This document shows, piece after piece, positions 10,134 to 22,022 of a stretch of DNA of 64,000 nucleotides. The stretch spans positions 1,388,780 through 1,452,779 of the forward strand of contig SCFE01000085.1 of assembly GCA_004352715.1 (NCBI GenBank), written 5' to 3'. A model generated the notes under the pieces. It did no database searches. It was not told the origin of the DNA and saw only the letters and a list, made by a program, of their open reading frames with translations. A program made the translations under genes and the position numbers. Every line of letters starts with the position of its first letter. The first letter of the stretch is position 1. Source of the stretch: Hofstenia miamia. Taxonomy: Eukaryota > Xenacoelomorpha > Acoela.

Positions 10134-11696
10134 TTAGTATGGGTGCTTGGCTTTCCAGAGACGGTGCTCCCTATAGTTTAAATTTTCTACTTCCACCAAC
10201 TTGATTTCCTCCTCTTCTTCTTGTTCATCTTCATTTTCCATTAAATCTTCTTCATCAAAATCTGCATCTTCCTCTTCTATCCAATTGACCTGACACTTAC
10301 AGTATTTTTTCATGTGTCCCTTATTACAACAAGTCTGACATTTCAAATCTTTCCACTTTATTTGTTTTATTGCACTGTCTTTCAGTTTTATTTTCACTAA
10401 TTCTTCTCCAGGTTTTTGCATTATGGACTTACTTATTGGTTTATTAACCATTGGCATCATATGATTCATTATCTGTTTCACAATCATTGATTTTTCATTT
10501 ATTCTTGCATTACTTTCCATCATAATTTGTATTGCCAATCCCTTTCTAATCATTTTATCCAGCTAGTCGTCTGCATCACATTTAATTTGGAATTTAGTTC
10601 ATATTACCTCAGGCAAGCCTTTGCAAATATGTGAAAATAAATCATACTTTGAATACCTGTTTTCTCTGGAGCTAAGTTTTAACAGTCTTTCTACTTGAGA
10701 CATGTAATTTCGCAAATCATCTTTACTGTTCATCTTTATTCCATTTAACAGCATTCTGTACTGGCTTTTAAAACTCTCATCGTCATAATATTGTTGATAT
10801 TCTCCTATCTTCTTTTTATAGTTCATTTTCATTTCTGTTTCCAACACTAAATAATGTTGATATGCAGCTCCACTTGAGTATAATGGGAATCTTGCTGCTG
10901 CCCTTTGTTGCTTTACTTTCCTTTCTTTCATGCTCATCTCGAAAATTTCTAACCATTCATTAAACATAGGTGAGTAATTATCCACTCTTCCTGTAAATTT
11001 AGGCAATATTGCCTTACATTACAATGTGTCATTATCATCATCTTCTGACAATATAGTATTTTGAAATAACGGTTTTTTTTCAAGCAGTTTCTCAACATTT
11101 TCTTTAACCTGTCTCATTACATTTTCAACTAATTTTGCTATGAACTCATCTTCGGTTTGCGCATTCTTGCAATCTTGTAATGTTACATCCCTTTGTGGTA
11201 TTGCTGTATTTAACTCATGTGATTTTTCCACTACAACATTTTCTATGGTTTTTATTTCACTTTTCTTCAATTCAATTAACTGTAGTTCATCTTTTAAATT
11301 GTCAATTTCCAGTTGCTTTACCATGTTTTCTTCTCATAATCTAACATTCTCTTCATGTAACTCTTTCATCATTTTCTGTAAATGTTCACATTGGACCTTT
11401 ATCTCTTTATTGACTTCTATCAACTGTTCAATTTGTTGTTGAAACAAATTTCTTTGTTCTGTCAGCCAAATACTTGTGTCCTCTTTTATTTCATCAATTA
11501 ATTTTTCTTTTTCAGCATTCTTTATCTCCACCTCGATCATTCTCTTTGTTAGTTGCTCTATTTGTCTAGTCAACTCTTTTCTTTCCTTCATATTATTTTC
11601 AATAATTTCCATTAGCTGGACTATTGTAAATTCATTTGTTAATTCTGCAGGTTGTAATACCTGCTCCATTGGGGATTGTTCACTTTCTGGGGACAT
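10134..11696 (-). pseudogene. Gag of element A
   Basis: Four pieces in one frame (11696-11334, 11324-11019, 11006-10599, 10553-10134) separated by three in-frame stops. The first ~220 residues are Glu/Lys/Gln/Leu-rich and heptad-like, a predicted long coiled coil unusual for gypsy gag. Then comes a capsid region (MPKFTGRVDNY, NEWLEIFEMSM, AAARFPL..GAAYQ), a single zinc knuckle CQTCCNKGHMKKYC that fits CX2CX4HX4C, and an acidic tail. Gag packages the RNA and builds the particle. The stops inactivate this copy. Confidence 0.85.
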
Positions 11697-12010
11697 AAAA
11701 ACATCTTGTGTCTCAGGTGTAGCTGTTGTCTGGAGGAGTTTTTTGAGTTCTGGGTTTACTTTTAGTTTTTTACTTTGAGTGCACCATTTTTCATTTTAGC
11801 TCCAAGTATCTGATTGGTTAATCCATTCCTAAATTTTCTGTGTGCTCCAGTATAGAATTACTTGTTCATTCCCTCCTTTTCTTTTTTCTTTTTTCTTAGT
11901 CACTACTAATTTACTTATACTGTTATTCCATCCTTTTTTTTCTTCAGTCTTTTTCTGTCCAATTCAGGTAATTTGAGAAGAAACAACTATCTTGACTCAA
12001 ATCTTTCTTT

Positions 12011-12026
12011 GTGCATGTTGGGCGCC
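12011..12026 (-). promoter_or_regulatory. Primer-binding site of element A
   Basis: Minus-strand GGCGCCCAACATGCAC resembles the 3'-end complement of tRNA-Lys used by many metazoan LTR elements, lacking the leading T. It sits about 315 bp upstream of gag, a plausible leader length, and the next bases outward (TGT on plus from 12027) could be an LTR edge. Confidence 0.6.
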
Positions 12027-12509
12027 TGTCATGGTGGACATGTAGAAGTGTAGCATCATCCAAAAGCAACTAAGCTGCTAGTGAAGAACAACGTCGAATG
12101 ATTAATATTAATTAGAAATTGATTGTAAAATTTAGTTAATGATCTTAGTTATTTTTGTAAGATGCAACTAAGCTTTAATATTGTTCAAATTAAGAAAACT
12201 TGTTAGCTGATCAAGAAACATTTGACAAATTAAATTGAGCGAAATAACGCTTACGTAGGAACAGCCATTTTGGCAGACGAATCATTTGAAATTTAAAATC
12301 GGCAGGTACTTTTGGAAAATTTTTATAAATAGCTTTGAACTAACCAGAAATTTGATGGACAATAAATTCTTCGGAGTTTATTTTATTTTCATTCTACTCT
12401 TATCTGGTTTGATTTATTTAATAAAATGTGCAGCTAGGCAAGTTGTGTTTAGTAGTGGCTGGAATCCATCACGGGATGGATTCTAGGGCTTTGTGCCAGT
12501 CACAAAACC
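12027..12509. other. Unassigned DNA where the 5' LTR of element A is expected
   Basis: The sequence begins with TGT next to the primer-binding site, as an LTR would, but I find no similarity to the LTRs at 1581-2904 or 18001-19258. It runs into an assembly gap. No gene seen. Confidence 0.5.
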
Positions 12510-13509
12510 NNNNNNNNNNNNNNNNNNNNNNNNNNNNNNNNNNNNNNNNNNNNNNNNNNNNNNNNNNNNNNNNNNNNNNNNNNNNNNNNNNNNNNNNNNN
12601 NNNNNNNNNNNNNNNNNNNNNNNNNNNNNNNNNNNNNNNNNNNNNNNNNNNNNNNNNNNNNNNNNNNNNNNNNNNNNNNNNNNNNNNNNNNNNNNNNNNN
12701 NNNNNNNNNNNNNNNNNNNNNNNNNNNNNNNNNNNNNNNNNNNNNNNNNNNNNNNNNNNNNNNNNNNNNNNNNNNNNNNNNNNNNNNNNNNNNNNNNNNN
12801 NNNNNNNNNNNNNNNNNNNNNNNNNNNNNNNNNNNNNNNNNNNNNNNNNNNNNNNNNNNNNNNNNNNNNNNNNNNNNNNNNNNNNNNNNNNNNNNNNNNN
12901 NNNNNNNNNNNNNNNNNNNNNNNNNNNNNNNNNNNNNNNNNNNNNNNNNNNNNNNNNNNNNNNNNNNNNNNNNNNNNNNNNNNNNNNNNNNNNNNNNNNN
13001 NNNNNNNNNNNNNNNNNNNNNNNNNNNNNNNNNNNNNNNNNNNNNNNNNNNNNNNNNNNNNNNNNNNNNNNNNNNNNNNNNNNNNNNNNNNNNNNNNNNN
13101 NNNNNNNNNNNNNNNNNNNNNNNNNNNNNNNNNNNNNNNNNNNNNNNNNNNNNNNNNNNNNNNNNNNNNNNNNNNNNNNNNNNNNNNNNNNNNNNNNNNN
13201 NNNNNNNNNNNNNNNNNNNNNNNNNNNNNNNNNNNNNNNNNNNNNNNNNNNNNNNNNNNNNNNNNNNNNNNNNNNNNNNNNNNNNNNNNNNNNNNNNNNN
13301 NNNNNNNNNNNNNNNNNNNNNNNNNNNNNNNNNNNNNNNNNNNNNNNNNNNNNNNNNNNNNNNNNNNNNNNNNNNNNNNNNNNNNNNNNNNNNNNNNNNN
13401 NNNNNNNNNNNNNNNNNNNNNNNNNNNNNNNNNNNNNNNNNNNNNNNNNNNNNNNNNNNNNNNNNNNNNNNNNNNNNNNNNNNNNNNNNNNNNNNNNNNN
13501 NNNNNNNNN
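12510..13509. other. Assembly gap, 1000 N
   Basis: Exactly 1000 unknown bases, a placeholder length. Reading frames that cross it have no meaning. Confidence 0.99.
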
Positions 13510-13570
13510 ACCATTTTCCTATGAATTATTAGCTTTTAATTTTGGCAAGTATTTAATGGACACCCTGTAT

Positions 13571-13815
13571 ATGCTTTGTTATTTAATTCATTCAGTTTAA
13601 CATACCACATGTTTGAGTATTAGTGCTAAAAAACATTACAGATTTTAATATTAAAAATTTCTGCTTTGTTATTTTATTGGTTCAGGTTAAAAAATCTTTT
13701 ATCCGAGTATTAGTGCTAAAATATATTACACAATTTATTAATATTCCTTTTTGATAATTATAAAGCAATTTGGTAAGAAATCATCAAGTTTTAAAACTTA
13801 TATTTTGAAATATTA
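13571..13815. repeat. Second block of the ~163-bp satellite
   Basis: Shares with 366-760 the landmarks ctgctttgttattt, gagtattagtgctaaaa, attaca (13635 and 13725) and ataaagcaattt..aagaaatc. One unit is shortened to 90 bp by an internal deletion. Confidence 0.7.
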
Positions 13816-13999
13816 CTGTGTTCAATAAGTCTATAGAGTTGGGCAATAGAGAAAACGCGCGCACACCTATGTCAAATATTACATACAATTTATGTAGGTA
13901 TATATATTAGCCAATCAAATAATAATTAGCCAATCAGCATATTTGATATAAATGCGACGTTTATTTTTTCAGTACTGACATTATTTAGTGCAAAGGATT

Positions 14000-15188
14000 A
14001 TGGCAACAGAAATTGATGTCAGCATTAATATGTTTAAATTCTACGTGTATACTATGATGACGCGTGGATTGAAACCGAAGACTATACACAACAACCTGCT
14101 TTCAGTCTGGGGTGACAAATCACCAGCATATTCGACTATTTGTTTATGGTGTAATAACAAAAACTGCAGCTCATTTGATCAAGCACCTAGAAGCAGAAGA
14201 CCAACATCATCTTCTACAGCCAACAATATTCAGGAAATTAATGAACTCATTGATGATGATCCTCACCTTTGGATCCGAGATTTGAATCTTCTCACAGGCG
14301 TCAGCATTGGAACAATCCATCACATTCTACATGATGAACTTCATCTGCGTAGTTTTATTCTGCATGGGTACCGCACCAACTATCGGATAATGTCAAACTG
14401 CAAAATGTGGAGTGCGCGCAATTGATCATCGAATTGTTTGGTCGTCTGGGTAACTCCTAGTACGACCTTTACGCTGTTGAAGATGAAACGATTATCATCG
14501 GCAGCCGTGTATGGTTAAAAGAAGGTGAGAAAAGACCACAAGTGGCATCATTGAGGGCGCAAACACAACGAAAGGTTATGTTAGCAATTGCGTTTACTGC
14601 TAATAAACGTTTCAGTGTCAATGCTTACCCTTCTGGCACATTTATGGATTCGGAAGCATATGTGAATTTCATAAGAAAGACAGGTGATAAATGGCGTGCG
14701 CTCAGATCGGCANNNNNNNNNNNNNNNNNNNNNNNNTAAAAGAAGGTGAGAAAAGACCACAAGTGGCATCATTGAGGGCGCAAACACAACGAAAGGTTAT
14801 GTTAGCAATTGCGTTTACTGCTAATAAACGTTTCAGTGTCAATGCTTACCCTTCTGGCACATTTATGGATTCGGAAGCATATGTGAATTTCATAAGAAAG
14901 ACAGGTGATAAATGGCGTGCGCTCCGATCGGCACCAGTAACACTTGACAAATTACACTGGCAACATGACAATGCCAGATGTCATGTATCACGCCACACGA
15001 CAGAATTTTTCCAACGACGCAATATCAATTTGGTAAAACAGAGTCCATACTCACCGGACTTCAATTTACTCGATCAGTGGGTGAATTCTAAAATCAAGAA
15101 CTATCTGCGAGACGACCCCTGTGACTCTGAAGAAGAAGTAGTACAAGCATCGTTGCGATGTCTTAGAGCAGGGATCCAACATGATTAA
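14000..15188 (+). pseudogene. Mariner-type transposase, inactivated
   Basis: The N-terminal part (ATG at 14000) is a paired helix-turn-helix with the RSRRP linker typical of mariner. The catalytic part holds the first Asp in VEDETII (about 14485), HDNARCH (second Asp) and YSPDFNLLD (third Asp), with 34 residues between the last two, i.e. DD34D. A frameshift near 14380 separates the halves, an in-frame TAG lies near 14458, and a 24-N gap with duplicated sequence interrupts the core. The C terminus runs into the GATTAATC cluster. No terminal inverted repeats were identified. Confidence 0.82.
14516..14933 (+). repeat. Duplicated 197-bp segment across a 24-N gap (likely assembly artefact)
   Basis: 14516-14712 and 14737-14933 are the same 197 bp of the transposase with one mismatch (A at 14704, C at 14925), flanking N bases 14713-14736. 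Copies this similar that abut a tiny gap are what unmerged overlapping contig ends look like. If so the true locus has one copy and the transposase core is continuous. Confidence 0.8.
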
Positions 15189-15283
15189 TCGTCAACGCGA
15201 TTAATCGAGATTAATCGGATAGATTAATCTATCGTGCTGATCAAGTAGATTAGATTAATCGTAAACAGCGTGCTCGATTAATC
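15183..15283. repeat. Cluster of six GATTAATC palindromes
   Basis: The 8-bp palindrome occurs at 15183, 15199, 15209, 15222, 15253 and 15276. Spacing is irregular (10-31 bp). It begins exactly where the mariner reading frame stops. It may be the terminal region of another transposon or a protein-binding cluster; GATTA/TAATC is also the core of K50 homeodomain sites. Confidence 0.7.
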
Positions 15284-15425
15284 TAGATTATTCTAATTAA
15301 GTTGATGCTTATGCATTCAGTTACGTGTTGTCATTTTCGGTTCGATCTTATCTATGGCCACTATTCTTGTGTCATGTTTTACAAAAGAAAACCTTAACAC
15401 CGGACATAGAAGAAGATCGTGATGA

Positions 15426-16425
15426 NNNNNNNNNNNNNNNNNNNNNNNNNNNNNNNNNNNNNNNNNNNNNNNNNNNNNNNNNNNNNNNNNNNNNNNNNNN
15501 NNNNNNNNNNNNNNNNNNNNNNNNNNNNNNNNNNNNNNNNNNNNNNNNNNNNNNNNNNNNNNNNNNNNNNNNNNNNNNNNNNNNNNNNNNNNNNNNNNNN
15601 NNNNNNNNNNNNNNNNNNNNNNNNNNNNNNNNNNNNNNNNNNNNNNNNNNNNNNNNNNNNNNNNNNNNNNNNNNNNNNNNNNNNNNNNNNNNNNNNNNNN
15701 NNNNNNNNNNNNNNNNNNNNNNNNNNNNNNNNNNNNNNNNNNNNNNNNNNNNNNNNNNNNNNNNNNNNNNNNNNNNNNNNNNNNNNNNNNNNNNNNNNNN
15801 NNNNNNNNNNNNNNNNNNNNNNNNNNNNNNNNNNNNNNNNNNNNNNNNNNNNNNNNNNNNNNNNNNNNNNNNNNNNNNNNNNNNNNNNNNNNNNNNNNNN
15901 NNNNNNNNNNNNNNNNNNNNNNNNNNNNNNNNNNNNNNNNNNNNNNNNNNNNNNNNNNNNNNNNNNNNNNNNNNNNNNNNNNNNNNNNNNNNNNNNNNNN
16001 NNNNNNNNNNNNNNNNNNNNNNNNNNNNNNNNNNNNNNNNNNNNNNNNNNNNNNNNNNNNNNNNNNNNNNNNNNNNNNNNNNNNNNNNNNNNNNNNNNNN
16101 NNNNNNNNNNNNNNNNNNNNNNNNNNNNNNNNNNNNNNNNNNNNNNNNNNNNNNNNNNNNNNNNNNNNNNNNNNNNNNNNNNNNNNNNNNNNNNNNNNNN
16201 NNNNNNNNNNNNNNNNNNNNNNNNNNNNNNNNNNNNNNNNNNNNNNNNNNNNNNNNNNNNNNNNNNNNNNNNNNNNNNNNNNNNNNNNNNNNNNNNNNNN
16301 NNNNNNNNNNNNNNNNNNNNNNNNNNNNNNNNNNNNNNNNNNNNNNNNNNNNNNNNNNNNNNNNNNNNNNNNNNNNNNNNNNNNNNNNNNNNNNNNNNNN
16401 NNNNNNNNNNNNNNNNNNNNNNNNN
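15426..16425. other. Assembly gap, 1000 N
   Basis: Exactly 1000 unknown bases. Open frames across it are meaningless. Confidence 0.99.
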
Positions 16426-16617
16426 AAAGCAAATGGAGTTTCCAATTTTAAACACATGTTGCGCTTTTCAAGTATACTTGTTTTCTTAGAAAATAATGTT
16501 AGCAAGTAAGTATCAGTTGAATAATTCACAAAAGTTACACAATTTTAATAAATTTCAAAACACATGTTACACTTTCAAAAACGATCCACGTACGCAAAAT
16601 GCCTGCCGATCAGCCTT

Positions 16618-16806
16618 AAAAAATAGATTTTATAAAAAAATGCAAAAAATTGCTCAAAAACCTATTGGTACATAGTTAAAAGGGGGGTATAATTGAATAC
16701 GGGTATGACCGAATTTTTTTGGACCAATGGCGGCCAAATCCAGAATTTCTAAAAAACGCCTTTTTTCTTATCAAAATCAATACAAAAGTGTAAAAAGTTA
16801 TTAAAC
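16618..16806 (+). repeat. Dispersed ~190-bp repeat, copy 1
   Basis: Same order of landmarks as 48968-49168: aaaaaatgcaaaaa, gcatagttaaaa, ggggggtataattgaata, gggtatg, caaaatcaat..aaaagtgtaaaaagttatta. No coding potential seen. Probably a non-autonomous element. Confidence 0.7.
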
Positions 16807-18000
16807 ACTGATTATTATTAGAAACCTACATATATACTACCCTGCTATTCTTTACTACTTATATATAACATTACTTCATTAGTGTTCTATTGGAAGTCAG
16901 AAAACCAGCATCGAAATCAAAACAATAATAGCTATACACTAATTCATTAAAATTACTCAAACCTTATATTACATTTAGCCGCCCTAGAATACATCTTCTG
17001 TGAAATCATTTATTGCTTTGAGTAAATAGGTATCCAATCCTGTCAAGAGCATATATAAATATGATTCTCAACAGAATACAAAACTTTAAGTTATTTAGGA
17101 AGAAGGCATCATGATGTAATTTGAATTTAGTTACTTTTAATTAATTTTTCCACAAGTCCTCTGGTTAATGTTGAAATTCATTGCAAGTTTGATATCTAAT
17201 TGTTATTAATAGCAGCAGAGCAAAAATTTTTTTTTGTTATGGAAAATGTGAATGCGGGAAATATGCATGTTTTAGTTAGTCTTCATTTAACAGAAATGCT
17301 CAATCAACACACAATGCATTAAATCAACATAAAAAATCAATTGCTTCACATACTTGATATCACTATGTATTTTATGATATTTAGTAAATAACAAATGTAC
17401 ATTCATATTAAATGTAAATATCATTTAATTGAATTCCAAACAGATTTCTATTGTTATTATTGATGAAACGTCTTTCACTCATGTGCATAAAATTTTGTGC
17501 TTTTCAAAAATCGACAATATGGGTAGATAGTTTATTGCAGTTACTATCTAATATCAATTATTGAGGGCACCAGAGTTTAATAGCAAAATATACATGTTAA
17601 TGCTATTATTATTAAAGAAATGTTTTTCACTAATGTGCCTAAAATTTTGAGCCTTTTGGAAAATCGGAAATATAAGTATATAGTGCTTTTCAAGTACTAT
17701 ATAATAGCTTAAATTCAAAGTCTAAGTGTCCAATAATGAAGACACAGGAGCACTTTTAAACGATTTTCTTAAATTGCCAATTTAAGCCTAAAATATGTGG
17801 AAATCTCCCAATTTTTTTATTTTGTTATTTAAACAATTCAGTTGCACATTTTTTGGCATTGGTCCGAAGTTAATAGGATCAAATCTAGGAGACAAACTGC
17901 AGCTGGAAAATTTGGAATCAATTAAATTGCATTAAAACAAAAAGCCTAAGTTCTAGGCTTCTACTTGATGGATTTTAAAATTTCTTTTAATATTCCTTTG
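16807..18000. other. No gene seen
   Basis: AT-rich sequence with short homopolymers. I find no long open frame, splice-bounded ORF or recognisable repeat before the LTR at 18001. Confidence 0.6.
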
Positions 18001-19258
18001 TGTAGAATCTTGCCAACCTTCCAACTAATAAAGCTTAACTTATTTTAGGAACTGCTGTGAAATTTTTCCCTCCTTAACTAGTACAGTAGGTGACAGATCC
18101 CAAATTTCCATCTCTCTTCTTTCATTCTAACTTTGAGTTGTCTGTTAATTAAGTTAATATCTGATCAACTAACATTGATAAGAAACTCACAACTATACTT
18201 TTAGATACAAGACACGAGATAGATGGTACAATGTACAGGGTAATCTACCCGACCTGAAGCAAAGCACAAAAGAGGAATCAAAGAATTAAGCTACCACAAG
18301 TATTTCCATCCAACACTTAAACATTGAGAGAAACACCAACCGCAACTATAATGACTCAGTGTAGTGAAATAGTGTGGATGAATACGATAGTGACACTGTT
18401 TGATACCTTACTAATTTAGTGCATTGATTGTTCTTGTTATCAATGAGTTTGTAATATAAGGGAAGCTCGCAACTGGGATGCATTAGCTTGTTAGGTTTCC
18501 GTACATATACTATCCTTACATATAAATAATTACATGCTAACCTGAGGTACATGTGAACAACAAATACGGTCATGACAAAAGGGGAAATTCGATGTTCCTT
18601 TGGTCTGCTGGTAAATATACATACAAGATAATGCAAACTGATTTTGTAACTTCCTTTGAGGGCTACTTGTAATAGCATAATGTAATAAATGCAATAATAT
18701 GAACAACAAACGATAGGAAAGCTAATACGAGTAAAAATCCCTATCCTTATATCTAACTTATGAGCACATCAGGTAAGCACCAGCTATCAATGAGGCCCCC
18801 GTTAAATGAAGTCATGAACCACTGTCTAGAATACCCAAGTGCTCGAACATTTAGCTTTCCATTATATCTAATAAAATAACCTGATACAGAAAAGCAAAGT
18901 AAATCCAGTAAATTCAATTCATCACCAAATTGATAAATCACACAATTTTTATAGTAAAAAATAATAAACAGTCAAATATTTGACTAGTACCTGCTAATCT
19001 AAGTTGTTGACAATTTCCAATTCTTTTGATTTTCTTTTCGTCTGCTGATGACGCACTTCTGTCTTAATTAGCACTTGCAATTTTGGTCTATTGCCTTTTT
19101 GCCAAATGAATTAATATTAAAAATTACTGCACTAAAATTTTACAAATAATTAATTAATCATTATCATGTGTTGTACAATTAATATTTATTTTAATATTCA
19201 GTCTTAGTTTCTTCCTCTATTTTCTTAACTTGACCACACATGATTGGATTACGTTACA
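18001..19258 (-). repeat. Downstream LTR of element B
   Basis: 1258 bp with TGTAGAATCTTG at the left and GTTACA at the right edge, matching the LTR of element A end to end. GGAAAGCTA (18716-18724) and TAGCTTTCC (18852-18860) are conserved but closer together because of an internal deletion. Confidence 0.85.
18346..18768 (-). pseudogene. LTR-internal ORF (copy B)
   Basis: Homologue of the LTR ORF at 1875-2366. The frame is open for 141 codons from 18768 and shares FVVHMY, a YLYV segment, NQCTKLV and SLSYS with copy A. One extra base near 18365 shifts the end, but the Cys-rich WC-SQC tail is still readable in the next frame. The upstream LTR fragment (26879 onward) also keeps the N-terminal part open. 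Confidence 0.45.
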
Positions 19259-19268
19259 CTCCCCCTCC
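19259..19268 (-). promoter_or_regulatory. Polypurine tract of element B
   Basis: GGAGGGGGAG on minus, identical to the tract in element A and directly adjoining the LTR. Confidence 0.8.
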
Positions 19269-19275
19269 AGCACAG

Positions 19276-22022
19276 TTAATTAAGGATCACAACTCTTTCT
19301 CCATGAACCATCTCGACAGCTTGTTTTATCGTTAGCATCTTGCATCGCCCACTCTGTTTTTTCGAACTTTTCATCTTTTGTAATCTTCAGCACAACTTCT
19401 TTTTCTGTTGTCATCAGTTTCTTATGTCTTAAGAACATAGGATTTTTCAACTTCACCGTCGTTGTACTTCTTTTTTCAATTTCACTCCACACCTTTTTGA
19501 TTTGTTTATGAACTGCTTCTCCTTCATGATATAAGTCGTATGGAGTCACAGTGCCTTCAATGTATATTCTTTCTTTGTTATCATTTTTAACTAGAATCTC
19601 TTTAGATTTCTTGTATCTTTCATCTCTCATGACTCTTTCTGCATCCTCCAAGTTATTTACATAGGTGTTCTCTTCATGCCATACCACTTTTATTGCTTTT
19701 TTATTTTTCAATCGCCACGTTGGTAATAACATAGGTACGAACACTGTTGGCAGTGGTGTACACTTCAGTAGAGTAGTTAGAGTTTGTTTTTCAATATTTT
19801 CATATGACCCCTCCATCTGTGATGTCGTTGCCATTCCAAACGTCGCTGGATAATTATTTTTGCTCGTTTTTCATTTTCCCAGAACACATTAGTTAAACCA
19901 TGCTTCATAAGATTTTGCACCATTTCAGCCTTCATATAAAATTTCGATGTTATACATTCTATATCAACAGCCAACTGATTGTTTGGTTGTAACATCTGAT
20001 TAATCTCCTGTTGTGTAAATGCTTTGGTACATAATATTTTTATCATCGACTTCGTTTCTCCCATATATTCTTTGTATGATGTTGTCAGTTTTTTCTCTTC
20101 ATACCGTTATTTCTACCAAGAGACGTTTGTCATCTGTGTCAACCCAAGATATTTCACTTGGCTCTTTTTTGCCCCACTTTTCCAAATGTACTTTATCTAT
20201 CTCTCTCTGTGTATTCAGCATTAACGCAATTGTATTTGATTGTAGCAGCATCTCTTCCATTTTCATTTCTTCTTGAGACTTACTGACCATCTCTATAATT
20301 TCAATCTGTCTGTTTTCTCCTTCTTTTCACATAACCTCCGATTTTTTAATTGTCTTAGTGTAAGCGCATTGTGGATAGTCTCAGATGTATTTCCTCATTT
20401 CATTTGTTATAATCCTGTTCACTTCTTTTGCTGCTATCTTTTGGGTTGTTTCCATTGTGCTAGCACTCTCTCGTCTTATCAAGTTTCTAGTTGTCATCCA
20501 TGGTTGTTGTTTAATTGCTCTCAATTTCATATTTGAAGTAGCTCCCCACATGAATTTCTTTGCTTCGTCATTTACTATTTCTATTTCAGCAGGACATATT
20601 CCTGTTTTATTGGCAAGTTCTACTATGCTTGGTCTCCCCAGTGTGTGTTGCTGCGTCAATAAGCATACATAGTATTTTTCAAACTTTTGTTGTATCTTCT
20701 TGGTTGGCGATAATGATAATATATCAACGTGCTGTAACAACCATTGCTTTATGTTGCTAGGTATTGGCAATATTGCTATTTCATAACTTTTGTTCTTCGC
20801 CATGCTTTTCCTTTCTTTTTTTTCTATTTGGCAACACCAATTTTTCATTGTTTGTCAATGCTATACTGAGTATCCAAATGGTGAGGTGCATTGATTTCCT
20901 CAAAAATCATGTTTCTAAAGTTTTGTTTCGAGTCCATCTCATATACGCTTTTCTAATTTCCAACAATGCCATCTCTACTGTTTTATGATATGTTTTTATG
21001 GGCAATTTTATATCAATGACAGGCCACTCGTCATGCATTGGCTTTTCTGTTTTCATCTCCTTCCACACTTCCATTATATTTTTTAATTGCTCTGGGGTCT
21101 GTTTTGTTTGTCAATGACAATGGGAATCACTGATGCTTCTGTTTCTTTCATGGATGAGTGTTGTTGTAAAAATCTTTTTGTTTCCAGTGATAAATTGTCT
21201 TGCAAATTATAGCATATTTTCCTGTTTGCAATAAAGCATGGGTGAGTTTTGTCTTTCCCAATTTTCTTCATACTACTTTCTCATTCCTCTCATTTGGATG
21301 ACTTAGTCATAGTAGATGACTGTCTATGTGAAAAGGGTTGTGAACTGTAAGTTGTCATCGCCATTGAGCTAGTAGATGGCTGTTTTGAAGTATCCATTTC
21401 CGATTCTTCACTTATATCTTGTATATCCGGGTCAACATATTGACCATGAATTTCAGTTCTTGCTGCCTTTAATTGCAGACAAGGACCTGTCAGTGTAGCT
21501 GTATACTCTCCGCCCTTTAATTGGCTTTGAGTTCCCTGGATGTGGGGGAGTGTTCTATTGACAAGCTCGAACTTTTTCCCAACCTCACGCCCTTTAATTG
21601 ACGATCAGTATCATGATGTTGGCCCTCTTTTATCCGCTTGCCCTTTAACTGACATTTGGTTGAGGGTGATCTTTTTGGCGTCGTCTCCATCCTTATGCCC
21701 TTTAACTGACAATCGTATTGAGGAGACTTCCTTCTTATTCTTCTTCTTTTGTTTGTCTCTGTTGTATTCTCCATCTCATGCCCTTTAACTGACAATAGGA
21801 TTGAGGAGATTTTCTTCGTATTTGTCTTCTTCTGTTACTTGGTGAATTGTACTCCCTCGTCATGCCCTTTAGCTGACAATCAGATTTGGGAAACCTAGTA
21901 TTTTTGCTATCACTGTTAGTGTTTTCTCCTCTCGTCACGCCCTCTAGCTGACGATCGGATTTTGGGGATCTCCTGCATATCCTTCTGCTCTTCAATGGAG
22001 ATCGGCTGGGGGCTCTCTTCAT
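19276..22022 (-). pseudogene. ORF3 of element B
   Basis: Starts at an ATG (22022) 107 nt before the end of pol, as in element A, and ends with TAA at 19276-19278, eight bases before the polypurine tract. The N-terminal Arg/Ser-rich QLKG repeats (about eight), the VDPDIQDISEESEMD linker, the KIGKDK block and the C-terminal blocks are all collinear with A. About 0.55 kb of the central region is deleted near 21090, the ~97-codon segment at 3366-3076 of A is missing here, and frameshifts are scattered. No membrane segment or signal peptide seen. Function unknown. Confidence 0.68.

Larger units (their letters stand above)
1581..12026 (-). mobile_element. Ty3/gypsy-type LTR element A
   Basis: Minus-strand order from the high coordinate is primer-binding site (12011-12026), gag (11696-10134), protease, reverse transcriptase, RNase H, integrase (to 6349), a third ORF (6455-2922), polypurine tract (2905-2914) and LTR (1581-2904). 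The PR-RT-RH-IN order is that of Ty3/gypsy. Several in-frame stops and frameshifts show it is dead. The upstream LTR expected beyond 12026 is not recognisable. Element B at 18001-27526 is a sister copy in the same orientation. Confidence 0.88.

Noticed and set aside
12428-13600. Long open frames through the 12.5-13.5 kb region on both strands
   Set aside because: They consist of unknown bases in a 1000-N gap.
15317-16529. Long open frames across 15.4-16.4 kb
   Set aside because: Same reason: a 1000-N gap with short chance codons at its edges.
17220-17700. Possible diverged tandem repeat in 17.2-17.7 kb
   Set aside because: Similarity is limited to short A/T-rich words such as tattgttattattgatgaaac and does not extend.
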